A DNA stretch of 24,606 nucleotides from Lingula anatina (Eukaryota; Brachiopoda; Lingulata; Lingulida; Lingulidae): NCBI RefSeq assembly GCF_001039355.2, contig NW_019775531.1, positions 314,553-339,158 of the forward strand, in the 5' to 3' direction. Positions within the stretch are counted from its first letter, which is position 1. Each line of letters opens with the position of its first letter. The position numbers and the translations under genes were made by a program. Shown here piece by piece: positions 10,939 through 19,716 of the stretch. Below the pieces are notes generated by a model. That model did no database searches, was not told the DNA's origin, and was given only the letters and a program-made list of their open reading frames with translations.

Positions 10939-11043
10939 CCCAGCAAACACAGAACGTTTTATAACGTTACCATAAAGTGGTCATAATGTTTTTTGGTACA
11001 ATAAACGTTATGGTAACGTTATAATAACGTTGTGTTTGCTGGG
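10939..11043. mobile_element. 105-bp fold-back MITE with AACGTT-rich arms
   Basis: The ends CCCAGCAAACACA and TGTGTTTGCTGGG are inverse copies, and the pairing continues with small slips over about 42 bp per arm. The element is therefore almost entirely one hairpin with a loop of roughly 20 bp. AACGTT occurs five times. There is no room for coding sequence, so it is non-autonomous. Flanks (TGACAA before, AAAGAC after) show no clear target duplication beyond AA, so the superfamily cannot be told. From memory, CCAGCAAACAC-ended hairpins recur in several aquatic animals, but this was not searched. Confidence 0.85.
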
Positions 11044-11297
11044 AAAGACGTTTAACGAGATGGTTGCTGTATGTGAATGTAGGCAGAGTAGAAAACGAAC
11101 TAGAATGACAGCCTCTCATACAACAACTCATTAAGAGTGAGTAAGCATCCTTACAGGAATGTACCATGTGTACTAACACTCAGTAACAGTTGGAAGCATT
11201 CCAGTGATTGTACATATATGTAAATTTTGTACTATAGTTATACCCATGTATAAGTTGTACTCATCTCTTTCGGCTATACATGTGTAACATACCTCAC
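11044..11297. other. No gene identified
   Basis: Unremarkable sequence between the fold-back element and the GTAT repeat. Confidence 0.5.
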
Positions 11298-11298
11298 T

Positions 11299-11337
11299 GT
11301 GTATGTATGTATGTATGTATGTACATGTATGTATGTA
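11299..11337. repeat. (GTAT)n microsatellite
   Basis: GTAT units with one GTAC interruption near 11321. Confidence 0.9.
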
Positions 11338-11456
11338 GGCGTCTATGAATATAAATTGACCATGGCAAATATATCATGGTTTATGACAAAGAGATTTTCA
11401 TTCCGATGCACTTTTATAGTGGCATGCCAACAAATGGCGGAAAAATGCAAAATATC

Positions 11457-11523
11457 GCAGCGAATTTGCAGCAAATTTGGCGAACTTCTGCAAACTAAAT
11501 CGCTGCAATATTGCTGCAAATTT
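11457..11523. repeat. GCAGC/GCTGC 11-bp repeats in inverted orientation
   Basis: GCAGCGAATTT and GCAGCAAATTT are adjacent (11457-11478). After an 18-bp spacer, GCTGCAATATT and GCTGCAAATTT follow in mirror-complement form (11502-11523). The units are 11 bp, close to one DNA turn. The block could be the remnant of a fold-back element or a set of binding sites. Confidence 0.6.
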
Positions 11524-11667
11524 TTCATTTTTCTCGGTTTGTCCTTTGTCGTGAATCCCCACTACCAGATCCAAAACAGTCATCTTGCGACAACCTCATG
11601 CGGTGCCAGAAAAAAGGTTATAAAACTGAAAGCAAATTACCGACAATCAAACTACGTAATTACCCAG

Positions 11668-11804
11668 GTCATTCGATCTACATGTACGCTGATGGTATCT
11701 ATAAAGCATACAGTATAATTAGGGATCATGGGCTAACGGTTTTGAATATTAACATTATATCTCCTGAGGATGATTACGACAAGCTGACGGCAAATGGTGT
11801 CTAA
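11668..11804 (+). CDS. Candidate terminal exon, unknown protein
   Basis: After a TTACCCAG acceptor a frame in phase 1 runs 45 codons to TAA. The peptide has balanced composition (begins GHSIYMYADGIYKAYS, ends DDYDKLTANGV). The YADG near its start superficially recalls the reverse-transcriptase YADD box, but the flanking residues do not fit, so no retroelement is called. There is no canonical AATAAA close after the stop. Confidence 0.15.
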
Positions 11805-12727
11805 AAACCATCTTGTGGATATATTATTGAGAAATAAGTTAAATGTTACGATGTACATAAAAAGCATATATGTATACCTCGTAAAACCCGATTGCTAGCA
11901 AATTAGAACTCCATACAGTTGAGTAATGTTCAAAGCGCCTGCAGTTACTTGAAACGTTTAAATTGTTATAAGGAGTAAATTAACTTTGTGCTAAATGAAT
12001 TAACACATGATTTAACAGCACGTGCATGTTTTTGTTATAATTACGCTGTTGGTGGTGTTGGAACATGTTGCAATCGCGGCGTTACTTGCAGCTTTTGGCC
12101 AAACTTTACACTGAAACGAACTAGTGATTAAAGCCTCATTAACACAAACGGTGTTCTTAATCTTAAATTAACAGAATGGCTTAATGAAACCAACAAACTC
12201 AGTTACAGAGAAAAACATATTACCTTGACTTATTTCCTCCACTTGCTCGCATAAGCTTCGATACGTAGTTGGTTGAAATAAGGTATTTAGTTTATTTGGA
12301 ATCTGTGTGTTTTTCCTGTGATTAATTTATCTCAGCAACGAGGCTCTGTGGTGAGCTGTACTGGAAACCAACCGAAAAAGGTTCTTGACGTGCAAGTAAA
12401 AAAATAATCTTTTAAAACGTGTACAACCCAATGTTTGTCCCTGCTCAATGAATTCTGTCAGGCACGGCGATATATGAAAACACAAGCGTTCTCAAGTGAA
12501 TGCCAGAAACTTAATTCTGCATGGTTTCTTCCACTCCAAGGTTCTTCTTGAACACAACCAAGAGAAGAGCTGTCTTTTATAACGCTGCCACACAGGCAGA
12601 ATGCGTTCTCAGATAAATGTCCCAAATCGCACTGTCAGTTCTAAAGAGCAAACTGGCCACCTTTCAGAACTTTATACTCATATCATCGAACTCAACTCCC
12701 TGGAGTTTTCATATGCTCTGAAAGACG
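11805..12727. other. No gene identified
   Basis: AT-rich, no frame over 60 codons. 12440-12720 is slightly GC-richer and repeat-free, which would suit a regulatory segment, with no specific evidence. Confidence 0.5.
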
Positions 12728-12754
12728 CAGTTTATAAATGGCCTTTATAAACTG
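12728..12754. repeat. Perfect 11-bp hairpin containing TTTATAAA
   Basis: CAGTTTATAAA (12728-12738) and TTTATAAACTG (12744-12754) pair perfectly around TGGCC. TATA-like sequence is thus present on both strands. No terminator function is implied in an animal genome. Confidence 0.8.
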
Positions 12755-12801
12755 ACTCCTTGATTACGCTTTGTTACACAAAGAAAACCCTGGTTTCGGA
12801 A

Positions 12802-12809
12802 TGACGTCA
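12802..12809. promoter_or_regulatory. Perfect CRE palindrome TGACGTCA
   Basis: This is the full CREB/ATF consensus. A CCAAT-type sequence (GCCAATGC) lies about 12 bp downstream. Binding is inferred from the motif only. Confidence 0.35.
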
Positions 12810-13523
12810 ACAACGCAAGCCAATGCATTTTCAAATGAAAATCGGCTATTTAAGACGTAGATATAATGAACCATTAGGAAGCTGTTTGTTCTTTTCCAAT
12901 GTAATTAGGTAGCGTGATAAAACAGCAACGTAAAAGTTAAAAGAGATCGTGCTTATACATAAATGTATGCTGAGTAAATGAACGAAAAGACCAGCCTGTC
13001 ACGGAGTTGCCAATAGAAGGAAAACCACACAATAACTTAAGCAAATTGATATTCAATTGGTTCCTGTAGTTTTTGCTTTCTAAAATTACAGCTGGCTAAT
13101 AAAGAGAAATGGAACTTCCAACCTGTCCAAATTTTCAAATCAGAAAACCGCGTTCTACCTACGCTTATAATTTCAAAAGATTGGCAAGTGAAAATATCAT
13201 TAATGTGCCATTAACCGCTAGAAAAATTGTATGGATGGTAATTACTATAGCCAGACACACGAGCAGGTGGGATGAACACTTTGATTTCGAATGAATCAAT
13301 ATATTCATCTATGATTGACTAAATATGCACGCTTTGAACGGAGGGGAAAATAATAAATAAAAATAAAAAATTAACATGAAAGATACCGAATTTTAATTAT
13401 CACGCATCACATTATCTATTCGGACGTTATAAATCACAATACGACGTGTCAATTCCTTGGTTGCCTGTTCAACCGGCCAATTAAGGAGCTACGGTAAAGT
13501 GAAACAGCAAGCGAGTTGAGGTA

Positions 13524-13540
13524 TTGTTGCTGAGCAACAA
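13524..13540. repeat. 17-bp palindrome centred on TGCTGAGCA
   Basis: TTGTTGCT-G-AGCAACAA is a perfect inverted repeat with a single central base, lying 4 bp ahead of a TATA-like box. Confidence 0.7.
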
Positions 13541-13544
13541 ACAG

Positions 13545-13575
13545 TATATAAATGAATAAAGCTCACCACCATACA
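13545..13575 (+). promoter_or_regulatory. Possible TATA-box core promoter
   Basis: TATATAAA (13545-13552) is a full TATA consensus in a locally less AT-rich context. About 25-30 bp later the sequence CTCACCACCA offers a TCA-type initiator. TATA matches are common in AT-rich DNA. It is noted because a palindrome lies just upstream and an ATG frame in fair context follows. Confidence 0.2.
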
Positions 13576-13639
13576 CTTATTTTATCATAAGACAGGTGAT
13601 TGTGCGTGCTAGGAAAACCTTTCAGCATCATTTGTCGTG

Positions 13640-13744
13640 ATGGTTTTGGAGAAAACAGTTTCTGAATTTAAACTCCATAAAGAAAGGTCAATGCACGCTT
13701 ACTGTAGCACATTGCAGGCCTTGATCCTCAATCATCCAAGTTAA
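13640..13744 (+). CDS. Small ATG frame downstream of the TATA-like box
   Basis: A 34-codon frame from ATG (G at -3 and +4) to TAA, beginning MVLEKTVSEFKLHKERS and ending LILNHPS. It is hydrophilic then hydrophobic, with no signal peptide or recognised motif. It could be a microprotein, a first exon fragment or noise. Length alone is not significant. Confidence 0.12.
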   Translation: MVLEKTVSEFKLHKERSMHAYCSTLQALILNHPS

Positions 13745-13997
13745 AATTAATCCTATTAAGTATATAAAACGACGAATTGTGTCAAAACCAATTATTTTAA
13801 GCCGCCGTGCAATAAAACAACCTTTATTCTTGTGCAGCTGTGACTTACAATAGTTGTTGCCTGAAATAAACTTTAAATGCCAGCGTGATATAGACTTGGA
13901 GACATTAATTATGTACAGAGTTGGGTATACACAGAGTCTGTTGTTGAAAACATTTCTTCCAGATGTAATTTACCACTATTTATACATGTATTATCAG

Positions 13998-14127
13998 CGC
14001 TTCAAACACCTGCGGCTGAATTTGCATGGTCACATCAAAAACACTGCTTATCTTAAATATTCACCCCTTTTCAATAGCAAACGTGGTGAAGCAAGGCTGC
14101 CAGTTGCCTTTGTCTTCTTTATTGAAC
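13998..14127 (+). CDS. Candidate 130-bp exon, unknown protein
   Basis: A TTATCAG acceptor (ending 13997) and a perfect GTAAGT donor (14128-14133) bound 43 open codons, starting in phase 0 and ending in phase 1. The frame lies inside a longer 120-codon open stretch (13854-14216). The peptide is basic then hydrophobic (RFKHLRLNLHGHIKN ... RLPVAFVFFIE). No family is recognised. The acceptor tract is TA-rich, not pyrimidine-rich. Confidence 0.18.
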
Positions 14128-14243
14128 GTAAGTTGCAGGGGGCAATTCATCAAGGAAAACATTTCAAAATTACACATGGGGGGTATCAGATATTAACTTG
14201 CATTCTTGTTTTTTGAAGGAACAGTGCAATCGCTTTCAAGGTC

Positions 14244-14283
<40 letters not shown>
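14244..14283. repeat. (TTA)13 microsatellite
   Basis: Thirteen uninterrupted trinucleotide units. Confidence 0.95.
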
Positions 14284-15240
14284 CTTAAAGCACTTTAAGA
14301 TGGGTTTATTTTCCTATATCGATAAACGAACAGGGTGCAGCATTTAAAAAATCACATTTTTCCGGGTTTGAAGGACAATGAACTTCATCTAAAAGCATAC
14401 ACTTTCTTACCTATTTCAAATGGATGCTCATCGTGCAGGAATATATGTACCCACCTTTGCCTGTACAATAAGTATTGGACGCATTTTGGCAGTCGATCTA
14501 CTTTGAGTGCTCACCAATCAACGGTCAATGTAAAAGCTTTGAATAATAAGGTGATTTGAATAATCAGTGACGTGCAATGTTCGCGCAACACAACGAGTCA
14601 AATTTTGCTTCTGTTTAAAGCAGTTTTCTTTCCTGTTACAACATCATTAAATAACGCGTGTTCAGTGCAAGTATACTGTGTATGTTCACGAGTTATACAG
14701 GAAAACAAATTACCAGACACGCTTCCGTGTGAGATAGCAGTTGTCTTTATAAGTCTTGAAAGACATACTTGTATATAAAGCCATAATACCAGTAAATGCC
14801 CAGTAACATATTTATATAACGTAATAAAGTAAGCAGCAATTATATTTTACTTTTTTTCTTCCGAGAAATAATGAAACGAAACCCTGTGGTATATTTCTTG
14901 AAGTTATACTGTTTGAAACAATATGGTGGCACATGGTCAGGTTTTGTCGCAATAATTCGACATGAGGAGTCGCTTAATTAAAATCCATATTTAACTCAGT
15001 TGAAAAAAATGTATCACAGAAGAAGACTCTTGAATTTGAAGATGGACACTTGGACAAATGCTAAATGTGGTGAGCGGCAAAACCCGAAAAAGTACTACAT
15101 ATAGTGCAAAGACATCATGGTAATTTTGTTACGACCTAGCAACGGACGACTAACTTTTACTGCACCAATATGAGATCATGTTGGGCCATTTTAAAACACA
15201 CATTTCGACCTTTAAAGTGAATAAAGTTTTCTTAAAACAG
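14284..15240. other. No gene identified
   Basis: AT-rich. Two adjacent open frames (14335-14559 and 14572-14778) have no splice or start support. A TGAAAGACAT match near 14756 was examined as a microRNA seed and rejected. Confidence 0.55.
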
Positions 15241-15310
15241 CTAGGGCCCTGGACCTAGGTCCCGCCCTGAATACCCAGACGAGGTCAAAGGGCCAGCGGG
15301 TACACAGAGA
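15241..15310. other. GC-rich pocket with palindromes
   Basis: This stretch stands out from its AT-rich surroundings. It contains AGGGCCCT, the 12-bp palindrome GGACCTAGGTCC (15251-15262) and AGGTCAAAGGGCCA (15282-15295), close to a nuclear-receptor DR1 element. It could be a regulatory element or a fragment of an unrecognised repeat. Confidence 0.3.
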
Positions 15311-15415
15311 AGTCACGGGAGTTAATTGGTGCTCATGCAATGCCTAAAATGCCGTGAAATGCGACGTGATCCCGCTGACATGAACTGGGATAAAATGGAG
15401 CACAATTTGAATGGA

Positions 15416-15424
15416 TGACGTCAC
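15416..15424. promoter_or_regulatory. Perfect CRE TGACGTCAC
   Basis: Full CREB/ATF consensus, the second of three perfect copies in the window. Confidence 0.35.
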
Positions 15425-15474
15425 AAGACCACAAAAGCGGAAAAGGAATCGAATTAAGCCTTTGCTGTCGAACA

Positions 15475-15620
15475 ATGTAAGTGCATTTCTTGAAATTACT
15501 ACCGTTTTCATTTGGTGCAGAATGTCTCCGAACAGTTTCAGGCAAACGATGTAAGTGCATTTCTTGAAATTACTGCCGTTTTCATTTGGTGCGATTGGTC
15601 CAAACAGTTTCAGTCAATTA
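15475..15620. repeat. Two-copy tandem duplication, period 74 bp
   Basis: The second copy starts at 15549. ATGTAAGTGCATTTCTTGAA opens both copies and AACAGTTTCAG lies near the end of both. They differ by a few substitutions and a 2-bp indel near GAATGTCTCC/GATTGGTC. Each copy also carries a GTAAGT donor-like hexamer. It lies 70 bp before the MITE at 15690 and may be part of the same insertion history. Confidence 0.9.
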
Positions 15621-15689
15621 AAAAAAATTATAAAGGGAACTGTCTTTTGGATTTATCAGAATACGTTAAGGAGCGTGTAATAAAAGCCA

Positions 15690-15952
15690 GGGCCCAGTTT
15701 TATAAAGGACGTTTAGCACTAACCAGTGGATAAGCCTAACCAGTGGATAAATTCTCCTAACACCCATTAACTAAAAGATGGTTAAATTGTGTTTTATATA
15801 CAGTCTTCTGACGGAAAACAACCAATTAGTTAACTGGCCAGTGTTTAACTGGATTAAATAATTATTTAAAGGTCAGTTAACTAACATACTGTTAAGGTCT
15901 GGTTAGAGTTAAACACTGGTTAGTGCTAAACGTCCTTTATAAAACTGGGCCC
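15690..15952. mobile_element. 263-bp MITE with perfect 39-bp terminal inverted repeats
   Basis: The first 39 bp (begins GGGCCCAGTTTTATAAAGG) are repeated exactly and inverted at 15914-15952. Inside, TAACCAGTGGATAA occurs twice with a 17-bp period, and GTTAAC/AACTGG words recur, so the whole element is partly self-complementary. A 16-bp perfect palindrome TTAAATAATTATTTAA lies at 15854-15869. The edge is ambiguous because GGGCCC is itself a palindrome. If the ends are GCCCAG/CTGGGC, the flanks are CCAGG on both sides, a possible 5-bp target duplication. It has no coding capacity, so it would need a transposase supplied elsewhere. Perfect arms suggest a recent insertion. Confidence 0.9.
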
Positions 15953-16641
15953 AGGGTTTTAACAGACGGGCGAACGAACGAAACAATATCCGCTTGACTC
16001 GTTCAGTTCGGTTGCATTTATTTATGAAAGCAAATTAAATTTATATTCGTGCGGCTGAATATGGCCCCGGTATTTTGAAAATATCCACTTCAGTACTACA
16101 TTTTCGTAACGCATTTTTATCTACATTGTAGATTTCAAGGTACTGTATCCCCTACCTACAGGTATGGTTAAGATATAATGGTAAAGCGGCTAAATGGTGC
16201 CATTTTCTTTATCTATCCGTTTCTGTTAAAATCATCTCCTAAAATTATGTACAAAGAATTTGAACATTTTAAGTTTTACAATGACGTAACTTTTTAGACA
16301 AAATACCAAAAAGGCAGTGGTTATAGTCATAGTATCTGTTGGATAACTTTAGTTCTATAAAGGCACACCTAAATAAATCTAGCACATCTATCTAAATAAG
16401 TTACAATAAAATTGATATAAACTAACGTACACTGCATTGACATACACAGGTTACGTTACAATTAGTGCTGTTAAAAAATAAACTGCCACCCTTTCTTCAT
16501 GTTTATATATAACTTGTGCCAACCACAGTATTCCCATTGCGGAAATAAATAAGATACTAGAGGACTGTTGTGATATTTTGGCATAACATAAAGTACAAAC
16601 GTATAGAATATCGAAACATCTGCCAAAGGGTATCTGCCGAG
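15953..16641. other. No gene identified
   Basis: AT-rich single-copy-looking DNA without a frame over 60 codons. Confidence 0.55.
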
Positions 16642-16830
16642 GCGTTAAGGGTTTGAACGCATTACTCCATTTCTCTTGATGAGGGCACAGTTTAAGAGAG
16701 CTCAGTGAAGCGCGCGGGTGCTGAACCCATTAATCTCTCCGTCGTGAAGAGACAGTCGTTTGTCAGAACGACCGTTTGAAGCGAAAGTGAAGACGCTTGA
16801 AAGTTCCGACCATCCAAAATAAGCATTAAG
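16642..16830. other. GC-richer unassigned segment
   Basis: The segment has elevated GC and CpG (for example GAAGCGCGCGGGTGCTG near 16708) with no frame, repeat or RNA-gene signature that I can find. It borders the minus-strand exon candidate at 16842-16917. It could be a conserved non-coding element or an untranslated exon. Confidence 0.25.
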
Positions 16831-16841
16831 TATTTACTTAC

Positions 16842-16917
16842 GCCAGATGAGGCAGCGATGGTTATTCAGAGTTCTTGGTACCTTTAAAATCATCATATGG
16901 CCCCAACACACGAATAA
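16842..16917 (-). CDS. Candidate 76-bp exon with strong splice sites
   Basis: On the minus strand GTCTTTGCAG (16927-16918) is a good acceptor, and a perfect GTAAGT donor follows at 16841-16836. One frame is open throughout (25 codons, LFVCWGHMMILKV ... HRCLIW). A second frame reads IRVLGPYDDFKGTKNSE to a stop and looks more like natural protein, which would make this a coding end followed by a spliced 3' UTR. The two readings cannot be separated here. It is on the same strand as the 2082-2204 and 6347-6400 candidates, but no common gene can be shown. Confidence 0.25.
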
Positions 16918-17339
16918 CTGCAAAGACACTTGATTGTCCATATGTGTGGCCCCTGTATTGATATAGTCATTTCATGTATGGATATTAATGTATTCAGAGG
17001 TCAATTTTCAGCAGATGGAGGCATTAATTTGATACAAGGCATGCGGTATGTGCGGTTATAGTGCGCATCTACTTTCAAAAGAAGTTTTCGTTATAACGCA
17101 TAGTGTAAATTGGGGTGGTGATCTCGCCAATGTTAAAATACAAACAACATTTTTGCCCCTCAAAGCGGTTTTTGGTGCATATTTTGGAATCTTTGATTGT
17201 GTTAAAGGAACCAAGTGAGAGAATTACGATAATTTTAATGAAGTGACCCTTGATGCTACTACATTAATACCAAACAGTTTGAGAATTAGTTTGGGTGAAT
17301 GAGCTTAAGGAGAGCGATGTCCAGTGCGCGAAAGGGCAG
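16918..17339. other. No gene identified
   Basis: Ordinary sequence between the exon candidate and the next element. Confidence 0.5.
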
Positions 17340-17686
17340 TTAAAGGGATAATAACTCTTCTTTTCGGCCAAAAAAAAATGAATTTTCCTAGAGTAAACAA
17401 CAATTTTTCCATACTAACCAATGGTTAATGAATCCATTTTTACATTCAAAGTTAGTCCCTGTTTTTTTCTAAAAAGTTTGGTTTTTTGTTAAAATCTCTA
17501 AAGAGATTTTAACAGAGTATAGCCATCAATGGAGGTCACGTGGTCTAAAGACAAGCTCAGATATCAGAATTATAGCTATAACTGCAGTTTTTGTGGTAAA
17601 ACAGAATATATTATATTTCTATGAGTTATTCACAATGTTTTTATTGTGAAATATAGATCTATTACGAAGAGTTATTATCCCTTTAA
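17340..17686. mobile_element. 339-bp TTAA-flanked MITE, Kolobok-like ends
   Basis: The element body is 17344-17682. AGGGATAATAACTCTTC (17344-17360) is repeated exactly and inverted at 17666-17682. Both ends are bordered by TTAA (17340-17343 and 17683-17686), the target duplication expected of Kolobok or piggyBac elements. Termini starting with purine-purine-G fit Kolobok, as I recall the family, better than piggyBac, whose ends start CCY. Inside are three hairpins: TTAACCAATGGTTAA near 17414, a perfect 12-bp stem at 17488-17513 (GTTAAAATCTCT arms), and an 8-bp stem at 17629-17650 (TTCACAAT arms). An E-box GTCACGTGGT sits at 17535-17544. No coding capacity. Confidence 0.85.
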
Positions 17687-17969
17687 TATCAGGTTACACG
17701 GAACCAACTTAATCTGACAATGAAAATAAAACAAGTCTTAAAGCCATGTATTTCACTGCAAGTTTAAGAGATGTTGGTGCAAAACTTTAATACCTTCAGC
17801 GCTGTATAATTTGAAACTAATTTATTGAGAAAAAGGGAAAGTACTTTGCTAAATAAAACTTAACTTCAGTGTATTGAGGTATTTCACCACATTCAAGAAC
17901 TAGACATGTGGATGGAGCCAGGTACTGAAAATCAGACGCATTTGATATGACTCAACTAAGAAAAAAAAC
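17687..17969. other. No gene identified
   Basis: AT-rich spacer between mobile element and tandem repeat. Confidence 0.5.
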
Positions 17970-18043
17970 TTGAAACAATTCAACTTAAAACAATCTTGAA
18001 AACAATTCAACTAAAATAAAGATTGAAACAATTCAACTAAAAT
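17970..18043. repeat. Three-copy tandem repeat, period 26-27 bp
   Basis: TTGAAACAATTCAACTAAAA recurs at about 17970, 17996 and 18023 with small changes. CTCAACTAAG just upstream (17951) may be a fourth, broken copy. Confidence 0.85.
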
Positions 18044-18055
18044 TCTGTTAGAGAA

Positions 18056-18281
18056 TTTATGCTAAAATCTTCGTCTGAGCTTCCCTGGCGAAGGATGAAA
18101 AGGAAATAACAAAAAAGAACTAAAGTCAGGTTCTTTGGCAAAGAACTTTAAAATTACCAACGTTACATGGTCACATGCGCACATCTTATCCTATCAGAAG
18201 CAGTGTTACAGCACTCTCAGAGGCATCTTAGTCAACTAAGCCAGGGAACTGACTAAAGATGTTTATGAAACTTGGTCCAGG
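18056..18281. mobile_element. Decayed fold-back element related to the 15690 MITE
   Basis: The right end, CTAAAGATGTTTATGAAACT followed by TGGTCCAGG (18253-18281), aligns with the right end of the element at 15690-15952 at about 22 of 30 positions. The left end near 18056-18092 matches its inverse only imperfectly, the clearest part being TTCCCTGGC against GCCAGGGAA. A nested hairpin (CATCTTAGTCA against TGACTAAAGATG) lies at 18226-18260. I infer an old, diverged insertion of the same or a sister family. The left boundary is approximate. Confidence 0.4.
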
Positions 18282-19633
18282 CTAATGGTGGTGACAAAAC
18301 AGATAAACAGCGCATTGTAAGCAATTTCTCAATCAATAACATACAAAGGAAATCTATCAAGCCCAACGAGCTAGGCATGACCTTCACCACCATTGCTTCC
18401 TTCGCCTTTTGTTATTATCACTATACAAAGACGGTATTTGCATACTTTCATAAGAACTGTCAGAGATTATCAAGTTATCAAAGCGGACATCCTTTGCTCA
18501 TCAATCTGGGGTGTCAACTCCTTTGGTGGTGTAATTGATCTCTTACATAAGATGTCACTGATTAAAAAAACAAAAAACAACAACAAAAAACACCAATAAA
18601 TCAACCAGGACTGGCAGATGTAGACAACAACGGTTGTTCTCGCTTGTATGCGCAATCGCAATGTTGTTATCATCGTGTTGTTTTAGAAAATGTAAACAGG
18701 AAAAAAAAAAGAAAGACCAGTATATTAAATAGTATCTTAGATAAAGAACTCACATATGCACATGCATGTTCTTGGTAGGAACAGCGCCATTTCTCGTCAC
18801 CCTTGTTGTCACGTATAAAAAAAATAATTTTACATTCAAGGATGGTTTTCTACTCTCTCACCAATATCAAGAAAACTGGACGTGTGTAGCACCCAATTTC
18901 ACTGCGCCCTCCTATGCACGCTAATGAAACATCAAAATAACTGTCTAAAGCTTTGATATAAACTGAAAAGCATAAAGGCTATCTTTTTTTCTAAAAAAAA
19001 AAAAAAAAGACTCCCACGACAATTACAACAGCAGTGAAAAACAACTGCAATACTGTCAACGGCAAACAACAACAACAACAACTATAACAGGAGTGACATA
19101 TCCTGTACCACTAGCATATGAGTCAAAATAACTGCAAAGATATATGAATAAGAAAATATATCAGGGACGTAGTCCATCATGTATTGGAAACAACAAACTC
19201 GTAAAAGACCACAACATGTACACGTAGAAGCGTATTACAGACTGTTTCAGAGCAGATATCTTTCATTTAATTTTGGTCTTCAGACATAGTCTTCTAAGTG
19301 CTTATACTAATCTTTAATATTGACTGCTGCCTTAAATCGCTCGAAGTTAAATGTTACGTCCATGAAATAGTTCCCGAAACAAAGACAGAAATTCTGTGCT
19401 TCAATACTGAAACACACAGTCATTCTGAAACGCTTTTATTTTACCATTAACTCCCCAAAGTGTAGCGAAACTCAAGTGCTGCACTGAAAGACCATTAAAC
19501 AAACCTAATAACGACAAACCTACCTTACGTTGAACCTACTTTTTTCAAAATAGACCGTTCATTAATCCTTCTATAACATTACGAAATTGAAGGGCACCAA
19601 TTTGATGCGATAGAACTTGCTTTGAAAAAAAGG
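18282..19633. other. No gene identified; A-rich and T-rich tracts
   Basis: Contains A-rich stretches (18563-18597, 18699-18715), a T7 run followed by A16 near 18984-19008, and (CAA)n near 19062-19081. The overlapping frames at 18272-18673 on both strands are not supported by splice sites. Confidence 0.55.
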
Positions 19634-19716
19634 GGGATTTTGATCGCACTTCCTTAGTCAAAATCCCATTTGCAAACATCTATCGATTGGGACTTTGATT
19701 TTTTTTCAACAAAGTC
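19634..19716. repeat. Two adjacent hairpins
   Basis: GGGATTTTGA (19634-19643) pairs with TCAAAATCCC (19658-19667), 10 bp perfect with a 14-base loop. GACTTTG (19691-19697) pairs with CAAAGTC (19710-19716). They may mark a small decayed fold-back element. Confidence 0.6.

Noticed and set aside
11695-11720. YADG peptide as a reverse-transcriptase YADD box
   Set aside because: The second aspartate is missing, the surrounding residues do not follow the RT pattern, and no other RT motif lies in reach.
14750-14775. TGAAAGACAT as a miR-71-like seed
   Set aside because: Only the first ten bases fit. The rest differs and the flanking sequence does not fold into a matching precursor arm.
15425-15470. 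TTCGATTCC on the minus strand as a tRNA T-arm
   Set aside because: The flanking bases do not form a T-stem, and no acceptor or D-arm can be placed.
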